DNA of 64,000 nt from Modestobacter italicus (GTDB taxonomy: Bacteria; Actinomycetota; Actinomycetes; Mycobacteriales; Geodermatophilaceae), in the NCBI RefSeq assembly GCF_000306785.1, contig NC_017955.1:4030001-4094000 (forward strand). Reading direction: 5' to 3'. Below the pieces are notes generated by a model. The model was given only the letters and a program-made list of their open reading frames with translations, was not told the DNA's origin and did not search any database. Below, piece by piece: positions 1-9,231 of this stretch. A program made the translations under genes and the position numbers. Within the stretch, counting starts at the first letter, position 1. Each line of letters starts with the position of its first letter.

Positions 1-855
1 GGGGCTGCGCTGCGCGCCCTGCTGGCCGGGCCGGAACCGCTGCTCGCGCCGGGGGCCTACGACGGCCTCTCCGCCCGGCTGGTCGAGCAGGCCGGCTTCG
101 ACGCCGTCTACATGACCGGCTTCGGGACGACGGCCTCGCTCATCGGCCGCCCCGACGTGGGGCTGCTGACCGGGTCGGAGATGGTCGACAACGCCCGGCG
201 GATCGTCTCCGCCGTCGACGTCCCGGTGATCGCCGACGCCGACACCGGCTACGGCAACGCGATCAACGTGCTGCGCACCGTGCAGCTGTTCGAGCAGGCC
301 GGCGTGGCCGGGCTCCAGCTCGAGGACCAGGTGGCGCCGAAGAAGTGCGGGCACATGAGCGGCAAGGCGGTGATCAGCACCGCCGAGATGGTGGGCAAGC
401 TGGAGGCCGCCGTCGCCGCCCGGCGTGACCCGGACCTGGTGGTCATCGCCCGCACCGACGCCGTCGCGGTGTCCGGGATCGAGGACGCCGTCGCCCGCGG
501 CCGCGCCTACGCCGAGGCCGGGGCGGACGTGCTGTTCGTCGAGGCGCCGACGTCGGAGGACGACATCGCGCGGGTCGCCGGCGAGCTGGCCGGGGTCGCC
601 CCGCTGGTGTTCAACTGGGCCGAGGGCGGGCGCACCCCGCCGCTGCCGCTGAGCCGGATCGCCGAGCTCGGCTTCTCGCTGGTGATCTACCCGATCGGCA
701 CGCTGCTGGCGGCCACCGCCGGGATGCGCGCGCTGCTGGCCACGCTGAAGGCCGACGGCGTCCCGCCGCTGGCCGGGCTGCCCGCCTTCGACGAGTTCAC
801 CGACCTGGTCGGGCTGCCCGAGGTGCAGCAGCTGGAGCAGCGCTTCCGCGGCTGA
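1..855 (+). CDS. Isocitrate lyase/PEP mutase family protein (5' partial)
   Basis: The reading frame is open from base 1, so the true start lies left of the window; 284 residues are visible. The fold family is the PEP mutase/isocitrate lyase TIM barrel, whose members make or cleave C-C or P-C bonds of small 2-oxo or hydroxy acids with Mg2+. Seen: the N-terminal APGAYDGLSARL type segment, the metal-binding DADTGYGN, and the active-site loop PKKCGHM, which has the catalytic Cys of lyases. The exact substrate (oxaloacetate, 2-methylisocitrate or a carboxyphosphonate) cannot be read. It ends 6 bp before the stop of the convergent metallophosphoesterase gene. Confidence 0.88.
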   Translation, partial: GAALRALLAGPEPLLAPGAYDGLSARLVEQAGFDAVYMTGFGTTASLIGRPDVGLLTGSEMVDNARRIVSAVDVPVIADADTGYGNAINVLRTVQLFEQAGVAGLQLEDQVAPKKCGHMSGKAVISTAEMVGKLEAAVAARRDPDLVVIARTDAVAVSGIEDAVARGRAYAEAGADVLFVEAPTSEDDIARVAGELAGVAPLVFNWAEGGRTPPLPLSRIAELGFSLVIYPIGTLLAATAGMRALLATLKADGVPPLAGLPAFDEFTDLVGLPEVQQLEQRFRG

Positions 856-861
856 GCCCGG

Positions 862-2643
862 TCAGTCCGAGCCGGGCCAGGGCTCCTCGGCGGAGATGCC
901 GAGCTGGGTGCTGCAGCTGCGGTCGTCGGCCACCGACTGCGGGCGGAAGTAGATGGTCGAGGCGGTGACGTCGTCGCCGAAGGCCTGCGGGGTCGACCCG
1001 GTGGCGGTGCCCCCGGTGGCCACCGCGGGGTCGGCCGAGGGGGCGATCGAGAAGCGGACGACCCGGGTGAACTGGCAGTCCGCCCCCACCGACTCGATGC
1101 TGAACTCGGTCGGCGGGCGCTCCGTGCCGCGCACGATGTTGTCCAGCCCGCCGGCGCCGGTGGACCCCTCGACCAGGTCGATCGCGCCGTCGCCGTCCTG
1201 CACGTCGTCGCTGTCGTTCTGCGCGTGCACGTGCCCGGACACCGTCTGCCGGACCACCCCGGGCAGCTCGTCGCGCACCGCCTCGGCGGCGACCGGCTCG
1301 TGCAGGGCGAAGACGTCGACCGGCTCGACCGCCGCAGTGGCCTCGCCGTCGGCCGGCGCCGCGGAGGTCGTCGTCCCGTCGGCTGCCTCCTCCCCGTCGC
1401 CGACCGCGGCGGCGACCGCGTCGGCCTCCAGCGGGTCGGTGACCGAGGTGTCGTCGGAGCCGTACGCGCCGGACGCGCCGTACACCCGGGGGTCGCTGAG
1501 CCCGGCGATCCGCAGCCCGTAGGCGCGCACCACCCCCGCGGTGACCTCGTAGCCGTCGTCGGTGGCGGTCTTGGTGCCGAGCACGGTGACGCCGGGGACG
1601 CTCCGCATGATCTCCACGGTCGCCGGGGAGTCGTGGTTGCCGGCGATCCACAGCATCGGCGTGGTCGCGGTGACCGCCCGGATGCCGTCGAGGTAGGCCG
1701 GGGTGAGCTCCTCGCGGGTGCCGAACTCGCTCTCGTCGCCGAGGTTGAGCACCAGGTCGACGTCGTAGTTCGCGGCGTACTGCGCGACCAGCGGGTAGTT
1801 GGCGGCCAGGTGCATGTCGGAGATGACCATGAGCTGCAGGGCGGTCTCCGGCGTCCGGTCGTCGATCTGGGCCTGCAGCGCGGCCTGGATGCCGACCACC
1901 GAGCCCAGCACGTCCAGCGCCTTGGACTGCTGCGAGTAGTACTGCGACAGCTGGTCGGGGAACAGCTGCGCGGCGGCCAGGGTGCCGGTGAGCCGGGAGT
2001 CCCGCACCCAGTCCGGGTTGTAGGTCAGCACCCCGTAGCCGGCGACGGCGAGGGTGACCAGCACCGCCGCCCCGGCCCCGAGCGCCCGGCGGCGCAGCTC
2101 GTGCGGCTCCCGCGGCCGGCCGCGCAGGTAGCGGACCGCCATGCCCAGCGCCGCGGCCACCGCCAGCCCGATGGCCAGCCCGAGCAGCAGCTCACCCACC
2201 AGCCAGGTGGCGATCCGGGGCAGCTGGGCGGTGACGTCGGCCTGCAACCGCTCGACGAAGCCGGGCAGGTCACCGCCCGCCAGCCGGGTGAGCTCCAGGA
2301 CGTCGACGTCCTCGGGGCTGATGTGCACGCCGAACGGCACCCCGCTGACCTGCGGGAACTCCCAGCTGCCGAGGGTGGTGTCGGCGGAGAGCCCGGGCCG
2401 GGTGAACAGCGTGCCCTGCACCTCGAAGGGCACGCCCTGCACGGTCGCGTGGTACGGGAAGGCCTGCAGCAGCGCGGCCGCGCAGAGCAGCGGCAGGGCC
2501 AGCCGGAACAGCCAGCGCAACGCGACCTGCAGCACCCGGCTGAGCAGGCCGCCGGCGCGGGAGGCCACCCGGCGGGCGCGGGCGGCGCGGGTCTGCGGGA
2601 ACGGCAGCGCCAGCTGCTCGGCGCCGTCGGGGGTGCGTGCCAT
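862..2643 (-). CDS. Membrane-anchored metallophosphoesterase
   Basis: 593 residues from an ATG at 2643. The N-terminal part has two hydrophobic stretches (about residues 36-60 and 145-170) with a loop between them, then a third near residue 190, so the enzyme is membrane bound. The calcineurin-like phosphoesterase domain begins near residue 268 with SDMH, then GDESE, then GNHD near residue 335, and a late GHVHA motif: these are the usual metal ligands of this superfamily. An acidic, Ala-rich low-complexity insertion lies between the motifs. Substrate is unknown; relatives include nucleases, nucleotidases and phospholipid phosphatases. It stands alone and converges with the lyase-like gene. 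Confidence 0.85.
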   Translation of the reverse strand: MARTPDGAEQLALPFPQTRAARARRVASRAGGLLSRVLQVALRWLFRLALPLLCAAALLQAFPYHATVQGVPFEVQGTLFTRPGLSADTTLGSWEFPQVSGVPFGVHISPEDVDVLELTRLAGGDLPGFVERLQADVTAQLPRIATWLVGELLLGLAIGLAVAAALGMAVRYLRGRPREPHELRRRALGAGAAVLVTLAVAGYGVLTYNPDWVRDSRLTGTLAAAQLFPDQLSQYYSQQSKALDVLGSVVGIQAALQAQIDDRTPETALQLMVISDMHLAANYPLVAQYAANYDVDLVLNLGDESEFGTREELTPAYLDGIRAVTATTPMLWIAGNHDSPATVEIMRSVPGVTVLGTKTATDDGYEVTAGVVRAYGLRIAGLSDPRVYGASGAYGSDDTSVTDPLEADAVAAAVGDGEEAADGTTTSAAPADGEATAAVEPVDVFALHEPVAAEAVRDELPGVVRQTVSGHVHAQNDSDDVQDGDGAIDLVEGSTGAGGLDNIVRGTERPPTEFSIESVGADCQFTRVVRFSIAPSADPAVATGGTATGSTPQAFGDDVTASTIYFRPQSVADDRSCSTQLGISAEEPWPGSD

Positions 2644-2761
2644 CGCCGGTCATGATCCCAGCCGCCGCCCGGACCGGGCGCACCGGAAGGGCTGGTGCTC
2701 CTCCGGGGACCGGGAGCACCATCCTCGGCGGGACCTCACCGAGCCGGAGAGGAGCGGCGCC

Positions 2762-3043
2762 ATGGCGGTGTACGTCTACCGGTGCGCCGAGCACGGCGTG
2801 CTCGACGTGGTCGCGCCGATCGGCACCGCACCGGCGACGGCGTCCTGCCCGCGCTGCGCCGGCACCGCGACCCGGGTGTTCACCGCCCCGCGGCTGTCCC
2901 TCGGCTCGGCCCCGGCCCGCGCGCTGCTGGACCGCACCGAGCGCAGCGCGGACTCCCCCGACGTCGTGACCCGGCCGCCGTCGCCGGGCCGCGCGCCGGC
3001 CGCGCCGCGCAACCCCGCGCTGGCACGACTCCCCCGCCCCTGA
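2762..3043 (+). CDS. fmdB: FmdB family zinc-ribbon protein
   Basis: 93 residues from an ATG preceded by GAGGAGCGG. It starts MAVYVYRCAEHG and has a C-x2-C pair further on (SCPRCAG); FmdB proteins normally carry two CxxC-type knuckles, and here the first knuckle is reduced to C-x2-H. The tail is Pro/Arg/Ala-rich and probably disordered. FmdB-type proteins were first described beside formamidase and are thought to regulate it; here the formamidase gene follows after only 12 bp, supporting an operon. Role as regulator is inferred from family and position. Confidence 0.82.
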   Translation: MAVYVYRCAEHGVLDVVAPIGTAPATASCPRCAGTATRVFTAPRLSLGSAPARALLDRTERSADSPDVVTRPPSPGRAPAAPRNPALARLPRP

Positions 3044-3055
3044 CCGGAGGCCGCC

Positions 3056-4309
3056 ATGCCCGAGCTCGTCTTCCCGCTCGACTCCAGCAAGCGGTTCACC
3101 GAGCAGGACATCGTGGGGCACAACCGCTGGCACCCCGACATCCCCGCGGCGGTGACCGTCCGGCCAGGCGACGTCTTCCGGGTGCACTGCCGGGAGTGGT
3201 TCGACGGCGCGATCCACAACGACGACTCGGCCGACGACGTCCGGGACGCACCGCTGTCCACCGTGCACGTGCTCAGCGGCCCGATCGCCGTCGAGGGCGC
3301 CGAGCCCGGCGACCTGCTGCTGGTCGACATCGTCGACGTCGGGCCGATCCCGCAGGAGGACTCCGGGCCGCTCGCCGGCCAGGGCTGGGGCTACACCGGC
3401 ATCTTCCCGAAGCAGAACGGCGGCGGCTTCCTGACCGACCAGTTCCCCGACGCCTACAAGGCGATCTGGGACTTCCGCGGTCAGACGGCGACCTCGCGGC
3501 ACGTCCCCGGCGTCTCCTACACCGGGATCGTGCACCCCGGGCTGATGGGGACCGCGCCCTCGGCGGACCTGCTCGCCCGGTGGAACCGGCGCGAGGGCGC
3601 GCTGATCGCCACCGACCCGGACCGGGTGCCGCCGCTGGCGCTGCCGCCGCTGCCGCAGGACGCCGTCCTCGGCTCGCTGTCCGGCGCGGAGTTCGACCGG
3701 GTGGCGGCCGAGGCGGCCCGCACCGCGCCGCCCCGGGAGAACGGCGGCAACCAGGACATCAAGAACTTCAGCCGCGGGACCCGCGTCTTCTACCCGGTGT
3801 TCGTGCCCGGGGCGAACCTGTCGATGGGCGATCTGCACTTCTCCCAGGGCGACGGCGAGATCACCTTCTGCGGCGCCATCGAGATGGGCGGCTTCCTCGA
3901 CCTGCACGTCGACCTGATCAAGGGCGGGATGGAGACCTACGGGGTGGCGGAGAACGCCGTCTTCGTGCCCGGCAACGTCGAACCGCGGTACGAGCGGTGG
4001 CTTGCCTTCTCCGGCACGTCGGTGACGCTGGACGGCGAGCAGCGGTACCTGGACTCCGACCTGGCCTACCAGCGGGCCTGCCTGCACGCGATCGACTACT
4101 TGAGCAGGTTCGGCTGGAGCCGGGAGCAGGCGTACCTGCTGCTCGGGTCGGCGCCGATCGAGGGCCGGCTGTCCGGGGTCGTCGACATCCCCAACTCGTG
4201 CGCGACCGTCTACATCCCGACCGGGATCTTCGACGTCGACGTCATCCCGTCCGCGGCCGGACCGACCCGGATCGACCCGGGCCAGGGCGCGCCGCACTCC
4301 TCGTTCTGA
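3056..4309 (+). CDS. fmdA: Formamidase/acetamidase family protein
   Basis: 417 residues, the usual length for FmdA/AmdA amidases, which hydrolyse formamide or short amides to the acid and ammonia in the cytoplasm. The ATG has GGAGG 5 bases upstream. The text reads as a typical family member: N-terminal PGDVFRVHCREW, GDLLLVDI, GWGYTG, HPGLMGTAPS, GNQDIKN and GDLHFSQGDGE are all recognisable. It lies 12 bp after the FmdB-like gene and is followed by a strong stem-loop, so the two form a short nitrogen-scavenging operon. Discrimination between formamidase and acetamidase is not possible from sequence reading alone. Confidence 0.92.
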   Translation: MPELVFPLDSSKRFTEQDIVGHNRWHPDIPAAVTVRPGDVFRVHCREWFDGAIHNDDSADDVRDAPLSTVHVLSGPIAVEGAEPGDLLLVDIVDVGPIPQEDSGPLAGQGWGYTGIFPKQNGGGFLTDQFPDAYKAIWDFRGQTATSRHVPGVSYTGIVHPGLMGTAPSADLLARWNRREGALIATDPDRVPPLALPPLPQDAVLGSLSGAEFDRVAAEAARTAPPRENGGNQDIKNFSRGTRVFYPVFVPGANLSMGDLHFSQGDGEITFCGAIEMGGFLDLHVDLIKGGMETYGVAENAVFVPGNVEPRYERWLAFSGTSVTLDGEQRYLDSDLAYQRACLHAIDYLSRFGWSREQAYLLLGSAPIEGRLSGVVDIPNSCATVYIPTGIFDVDVIPSAAGPTRIDPGQGAPHSSF

Positions 4310-4317
4310 GCCCACGC

Positions 4318-4353
4318 CGCACGTCTCCGGACGACGCCGTCCGGAGACGTGCG
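4318..4353 (+). terminator. Stem-loop terminator after fmdA
   Basis: Perfect 15-bp stem (CGCACGTCTCCGGAC with its complement) around a 6-base loop, 8 bases after the formamidase stop and followed by GGGTTTC. This is the strongest simple hairpin in the first 10 kb and a good candidate for rho-independent or hairpin-only termination. Confidence 0.8.
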
Positions 4354-4436
4354 GGGTTTCCTGGCCCGGCATGGGACCCTGGTACTGACCGACGACGACG
4401 CGCTCGCCGACTCGTCGCCGACGAACGGGACACCCT

Positions 4437-5273
4437 TTGGCACTGATCACCTGTCCCACCTGCAGCAGCGAGGACATCGACGGCACCCCGCAGCCGGACA
4501 GCCGGCTGCTGATCCACTGCAACGCCTGCGGCCACGAGTGGCTGCGCGGCGAGGCCCGGCGCGACCCGGCCCGGCCGGCGGTGCAGACCGCGGAGTCCCT
4601 GCAGGCGACCTTCCCCTCCCCCGCCGACGTCCGCCCGGACGTGCGCGAGCGGGTGATGCTGCTGACCTCGGAGTTCCTGATGGAGCGCCCGGAGCCCGAC
4701 CCGTCGGTCGAGGCCTACCGGGTGCGCTACGCCGAGCTGTTCACCCGCGACGGCCTGCGCACCGCCACCCCGGACCAGCTGCTCTACTTCGCGAACTCCA
4801 CCACCGTCGCCGACCCTGGCAACATGTCCGGCTTCAACCGGGCGTGGAAGACCGCCGGCCCGGACAAGGCCGCCGCGATGGTGCGGGACAGCATCGAGTA
4901 CCTGCTCTACGGCCCGGAGAGCCTGAAGCTCGAGGACCGGATGACGCACCTGGTCGACGGCAGCAAGAAGGGGCTGGGCTTCCCCTCGTTCAAGGAGTCG
5001 CTGCTCACCAAGGTGCTGTGCGTGGTCGAGCCCGAGCGCTTCCTGCCGGTGGTCAGGTACACCGCGGCGGCGTCGGGCAAGAAGGAGCTGGCGAAGGTCG
5101 TGTTCGAGCTCGACCTGCCGCCGGTGGAGAAGAGCGCCTGGACCATCGGGCGGCTCGCGGTGTGGAGCAACGACCTGCTGCGCTCGCTCATCGGCAACGA
5201 CGTCCCGGACCTGCAGCAGGCGGCACGCTTCCTGCAGTGGGCGAAGGGCCAGCCGGTCCTCTCCCGCTCCTGA
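4437..5273 (+). CDS. Zinc-ribbon hypothetical protein
   Basis: 278 residues beginning at a TTG (MALITCPTCSSE). The first 40 residues form a zinc ribbon: C-x2-C then C-x2-C (CNACGHEW). The remainder is helical and soluble; I do not recognise a catalytic motif. It contains phrases such as LLYFANSTTVADPGNMSGFNRAW and GSKKGLGFPSFKESLLTKVL that resemble proteins predicting restriction or nucleic-acid roles, but this is only an impression. No better start exists near a Shine-Dalgarno sequence. Stands alone after the fmdA terminator and converges with the DUF3048 gene. Confidence 0.7.
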   Translation: MALITCPTCSSEDIDGTPQPDSRLLIHCNACGHEWLRGEARRDPARPAVQTAESLQATFPSPADVRPDVRERVMLLTSEFLMERPEPDPSVEAYRVRYAELFTRDGLRTATPDQLLYFANSTTVADPGNMSGFNRAWKTAGPDKAAAMVRDSIEYLLYGPESLKLEDRMTHLVDGSKKGLGFPSFKESLLTKVLCVVEPERFLPVVRYTAAASGKKELAKVVFELDLPPVEKSAWTIGRLAVWSNDLLRSLIGNDVPDLQQAARFLQWAKGQPVLSRS

Positions 5274-5291
5274 CGCCGGGCGCGGCGCCGG

Positions 5292-6358
5292 TCACCGCAC
5301 GGTGACGGCGCCGCTCCCGTTCGGCACCAGCTCGACCCAGGTGCTGCCCGGGGCGAGCCGCACCGGGTTGCCGTCGGGGCCGAGCAGCACCAGCCGGTCG
5401 GCGACGCCGTTCTTGACCCAGGTGACCGGCATGGTGCGGCCGCCGGTGGCGAGCAGCGCCTCGCCCCGGCCCTGCAGCACCGTCTCCGGCACCGGGTTGC
5501 CGGCCGGGTCGCGGCCGTCGGTGACCACCACGTCGACCCGGAGGACGACGACGTTCGTGGCGCGCATCGGCGTGCCGTCGGCCTCGACGGCCGGGGTGCC
5601 GTTCTCGTCGCGGACCCACCTGCCGTCCGGCGGGCTCCAGGTCCAGTTCGGGTGGCTGGACGGCGACAGGGTGAGCGCCAGGGCGCCGGCGGGCGTGCCG
5701 GCGGTCAGCGGGGTCGCCTCGGCCGCGGTGGCCGCCGTCTCGAACTGCGGGCCGGGCGCAGCCAGGTGCTGCGGGTCGGCCTGGGCGACCAGGGCCGTCG
5801 GGTCGGCGTAGACGTTGTGCGGCGCCGACCGGCTGCCGATCCGGTAGAAGCCGGAGTCGCCGTTGTCGAAGCTGAGCACCTGCAGGCCGGCGTCGGCGAC
5901 GGCGCCGACGTAGGCCGGCTGCCCGCCGGAGAAGCCGAAGAGGCCGTGCAGCGGGGCGGCGATCGCCGGGTCCATCGGCCGGACCGAGCGGACCGGCCCG
6001 ACCTCGGGCGGCAGCACCGAGTGGTAGACGGCGACGTAGCGGGTGATGCCGCCCTCGACGACCTCCTCCCACACCATGTCGGCGGCGTTGAGCCCGGTCT
6101 GCGGGCGCGCGTCGAGCGAGTTCTCGATCTTCACCGCGAGCGCCGGGCGGGCCGGGACGGCGCCGCTCTCCAGGCCGGTGAGCGGCCAGAGCACCGGCGG
6201 CGGTGGCGGGGGCGGCGGCGCCGGGTCGACGAGGTGGTGGCCGGCGTCGTCGCGGCCTGCGGGGTCTCCTCGTCGCCACCGCAGGCGACCAGGCTGCTCA
6301 GCGTCAGCCCGGCGAGCAGGGCGGCGCCGAGGGTCCGGCGGGGAGGGGCGAGTGCCAC
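5292..6358 (-). CDS. DUF3048 (YerB-like) lipoprotein, probably frameshifted
   Basis: The body (ending at 5292) reads as a DUF3048 protein: VKIENSLDARPQTGL, VWEEVVEGGITRYVAVYHS and GPVRSVRPMD are family hallmarks. The natural N-terminus, however, is in another frame: GTG at 6358 gives VALAPPRRTLGAALLAG, then a lipobox SSLVAC with GGDEE after it. Adding one base near 6223-6225 joins TTSST directly to the PAPPPPPPPP linker, restoring one lipoprotein of about 355 residues. Family members sit on the outside of the membrane in Gram-positives; function unknown. As written, a translation starting in the body frame would lack the signal peptide. Confidence 0.8.
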
Positions 6359-6566
6359 GGGCGTGCTCCTGCGTCGGTGCTGCAGCGACCACCCGACGGG
6401 CGCCCGCGTGACCGGAGGTCGGTCATCGGTCGTCATCGGCTGCCGGGGGCCATCCCAGCACCGGCGACGCCCCGTGCGCCCCTCCCGCCACCTGGAATCC
6501 GGTGGTCCTTGTCGGTGGGTGCCCGTACGGTCCTGCCCGCTCACCCACTCGACCCGGAGGGACCCC

Positions 6567-7652
6567 GTGACCCCGCCTGCCGCAGGCAGCACCCCGCAGC
6601 TCGGCCTGGACTACCTGGAGGACGTCAGCGCGAAGCTGATGCTGCAGGCCCAGTGGTCCGGTGCCATGCCCTACCTGCGCGCCGGTTCCGTCCCCGGCAC
6701 GGTCGAGGACCTGGCGGCGCTGCTGCCCGAGGGCGCACGGCTGCGGTTCGACCAGCGCTGGCCGCGGCACCGCACCGTCACCGCCGAGCTGCCCGGGCTG
6801 GTCGTCGAGCTGGAGGCGCGGCACAACGTCACGCGGCTCGTCGTGATCGGCGCGGTGCTGACCGCGGTCGAGTCCTGCCTGGCCTCGATGACCAGCGCCG
6901 CCGAGTCGGCGGCCGCGGTGGCCGAGGGCGTCGTCCGGATGCGCTTCTGGTCCAGCCGGGACGACGACGCGTCGATGTCCAGCCGCGCGGTGGCGGCGCC
7001 GGCCTGGGCCGAGGTCCAGGCCAACTACGCCGGGCGCACCGCCGCGGCGCTGGCCCCGCTGGTCGCGGCGACCGACATGTCCGGCCGCGCCGGGCGGCTG
7101 GTCCTCTGGCACGGCGAGCCCGGCACCGGCAAGACGACCGCGGTGCGCGCGCTGAGCCGGGAGTGGTCGGCCTGGTGCGAGCCGCACTACGTCACTGACC
7201 CCGAGCGGCTCTTCGCCGATCCGCAGTACCTGCTGGAGGTGGCCGGGGTCGACGCCGAGGAGGACGACGGCGCGGCGGAGAAGCGGCCCTGGCGGCTGGT
7301 CATCGCCGAGGACTGCGACGAGTACCTGCGCACCGACGCGAAGCTGCGCGCCGGTGCCTCGCTGGGCCGGTTGCTCAACCTGTGCGACGGGATCCTGGGC
7401 CACGGGCTGCAGGTGCTCGTGCTGCTCACCACCAACGAGGACGTCGGGAGCCTGCACCCGGCGATCACCCGCCCGGGCCGCTGCCTGAGCCGGGTGGAGT
7501 TCGGCCGGCTGTCAAGGGCGGAGGCGCAGACCTGGCTAGGTCCCGGCGTCGCCGCCCCGCCGGAGCCGGCCACCCTGGCCGAGCTGTACGCGTTCCGGGA
7601 GCAGCGCGAGGACCCGACCGACCACCTCCCGGAGCTCGGCGGCTACCTCTAG
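6567..7652 (+). CDS. AAA family ATPase (DUF5925-type)
   Basis: 361 residues from a GTG with GGAGGG five bases upstream. An N-terminal domain of about 150 residues (YLEDVSAKLMLQAQWSGA) precedes an AAA core: Walker A GEPGTGKT near residue 183, Walker B-like LVIAEDCDE near 243, a sensor-1 region LLTTNED, and the arginine-finger style ITRPGRC. The arrangement (DUF5925 then AAA) is common in Actinomycetota and likely acts as a chaperone-like or remodelling ATPase; substrate unknown. Its stop codon overlaps the stop of the convergent hydrolase by 3 bases. Confidence 0.86.
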   Translation: MTPPAAGSTPQLGLDYLEDVSAKLMLQAQWSGAMPYLRAGSVPGTVEDLAALLPEGARLRFDQRWPRHRTVTAELPGLVVELEARHNVTRLVVIGAVLTAVESCLASMTSAAESAAAVAEGVVRMRFWSSRDDDASMSSRAVAAPAWAEVQANYAGRTAAALAPLVAATDMSGRAGRLVLWHGEPGTGKTTAVRALSREWSAWCEPHYVTDPERLFADPQYLLEVAGVDAEEDDGAAEKRPWRLVIAEDCDEYLRTDAKLRAGASLGRLLNLCDGILGHGLQVLVLLTTNEDVGSLHPAITRPGRCLSRVEFGRLSRAEAQTWLGPGVAAPPEPATLAELYAFREQREDPTDHLPELGGYL

Positions 7653-8527
7653 GCCGACGCGACCAGCTGCACGATGCGGCGCGCCGCGGCCCGCCCCTCG
7701 GGTGCGGGCACCAGCGGGTAGACGTGCACCGCGCCCGGGCAGACGACGACGTCGGTGTCGACGCCGGCCGCGCGGGCCTTCTCGCCGAGCTCGAGGACGT
7801 CGGGCAGGCAGATCTCGTGGGTGCCGACGAACACGTGCAGTGGCGGCAGCCCGGCCAGCGGGCCGTTCAGCGGGCTGAGCCGCGGCTGGGTGGGATCGTC
7901 ACCGCCGGCCCACGCCTCCCCCGCCAGGCGGAGGCCCACGCTGGCCAGCCAGGGGTCGCGCTCCTCGACGGCGGGGACGTCCGGGTTGCTGATGGTGAGG
8001 TCCAGCCACGGGGAGAGCAGCACCAGCCGGCGCGGCTGTTCCGCACCAGCCAGCGTCTGCGCGAGGCCGAGCGCGAGGCCACCACCCGCGGAGTCGCCGG
8101 CGAGGGTGACCGCCGACGCGTCGAACTCCTGCAGCAGCTCACGGTGGACGGCGGTGACGAAGGGATACGCCTCGCGGTACGTGTGCTGCGGCGCGACGCC
8201 GTAGTGCGGGACCTCCACCCGGACGCCGGCGTCGGCCATCTTCGAGACGAGCGCCCAGTGCTGGGGCGCGATCTCGCTGATGTAGGCACCGCCGTGCAGG
8301 TAGACGACGGCGCGCTCCGGGGTCCGGCCGCGCGGCGTGACCGTGGTGCACGGGAAGCCGTCGACCAGGCGGGTGCGGACGTCGTGCCGCCGCTGCAGCC
8401 GGGCCGGTGGTCGGGTGCTGCCCTTGGGGGCGGCGATCCGCTGCCGCGCCCGCTCGACGGTGGCCATCCGCGGCTTGAAGGCCAGTCGGAAGAACGGCTC
8501 GAGGAGCGTCATCTGCAGGCTCACCAC
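7649..8527 (-). CDS. Alpha/beta hydrolase (HSL/Aes-type esterase)
   Basis: 292 residues from GTG 8527 (GGGGAGAG four bases upstream); an ATG at 8512 is the alternative. The hormone-sensitive-lipase fold is clear: oxyanion-hole HGG in VVYLHGGAYIS, nucleophile elbow GDSAGGG, and a terminal His in GAVHVYPL. Such enzymes hydrolyse short acyl esters. It follows the GNAT gene by 22 bp on the same strand, so the two are probably co-transcribed. Substrate cannot be inferred. Confidence 0.88.
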   Translation of the reverse strand: MVSLQMTLLEPFFRLAFKPRMATVERARQRIAAPKGSTRPPARLQRRHDVRTRLVDGFPCTTVTPRGRTPERAVVYLHGGAYISEIAPQHWALVSKMADAGVRVEVPHYGVAPQHTYREAYPFVTAVHRELLQEFDASAVTLAGDSAGGGLALGLAQTLAGAEQPRRLVLLSPWLDLTISNPDVPAVEERDPWLASVGLRLAGEAWAGGDDPTQPRLSPLNGPLAGLPPLHVFVGTHEICLPDVLELGEKARAAGVDTDVVVCPGAVHVYPLVPAPEGRAAARRIVQLVASA

Positions 8528-8549
8528 GACACTCTCCCCGGCGGTGGGG

Positions 8550-9116
8550 CTACAGCGCGAGGCGGACCACCGGCCGGGCCTTGCTGGTGCGGGAGCCGAC
8601 CTCGGTGAAACCGAGCCGGAGGAAGACCGACAGCGGCCCGTGGAAGAGCTCGGCGGCCGACGCCGTGCGCACCGTGGTGTCCAGCGGGTACGCCTCGACC
8701 GTGCGGGCCCCGTGCCGGCGGGCGAGGTCGACGGCGCCCTCGAGCAGCACCTCGGCGAACCCCTGCCGGCGGCTGCCGACCCGGACGACGAAGCAGGTGA
8801 CCGCCCAGAGCCCGTCCTCGTCCGTGGTGACCGCAGCGGCCGGGTAGCTGACCAGCCGTGGGTAGTCGGCGCGCGGGGCGACCGCGCACCAGCCGGAGGG
8901 CGTCCCGGCGTCGTCGTAGGCCAGCACACCGGGCGGGAGGGGCCCGGCGACCTGCGACTGGAGGTCGGCGCGCCGCTGCTCGCTGCTCCGTGCCGCGTAG
9001 CCAGGACGCTGCTGCCGGAACCACTGGCACCAACAGTGCGCCGGGTCGCCCCGGTTGCCGAAGACGGCGAGCAGGTCGTCCCAGCGCTGCGGGGTCGCGT
9101 CCTCGACGGTGGGCAC
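8550..9116 (-). CDS. GNAT family N-acetyltransferase
   Basis: 188 residues from GTG 9116 (VPTVEDATPQRWDDLLAVFG). The central section has the GNAT beta-4/alpha-3 signature: WAVTCFVVRVGSRRQGFAEVLLEGAV, where the R-x2-G-F/A segment is the acetyl-CoA pyrophosphate loop. The N-terminal GNRGDPAHCWCQWF is typical of a group of small actinobacterial GNAT proteins. The acceptor substrate is unknown. A longer version starting far upstream is open but not supported by composition. Upstream partner of the esterase gene. Confidence 0.86.
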   Translation of the reverse strand: MPTVEDATPQRWDDLLAVFGNRGDPAHCWCQWFRQQRPGYAARSSEQRRADLQSQVAGPLPPGVLAYDDAGTPSGWCAVAPRADYPRLVSYPAAAVTTDEDGLWAVTCFVVRVGSRRQGFAEVLLEGAVDLARRHGARTVEAYPLDTTVRTASAAELFHGPLSVFLRLGFTEVGSRTSKARPVVRLAL

Positions 9117-9231
9117 CGCGCGATCCTGATCGCTGCACGCAGTCGGCGGCAAGGCCTGGTCGCTCGACGACGTGGCTGCTCGCCCCCTGGCGCACTCGGG
9201 CCCGGGGGTCAGCCTGCTGCCGGCCTGACGG

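Noticed and set aside
1225..2655. Long plus-strand frame opposite the metallophosphoesterase gene
   Set aside because: The opposite frame has the clean phosphoesterase motifs and membrane segments; this one is a low-complexity GC-skew shadow full of Arg/Gly/His.
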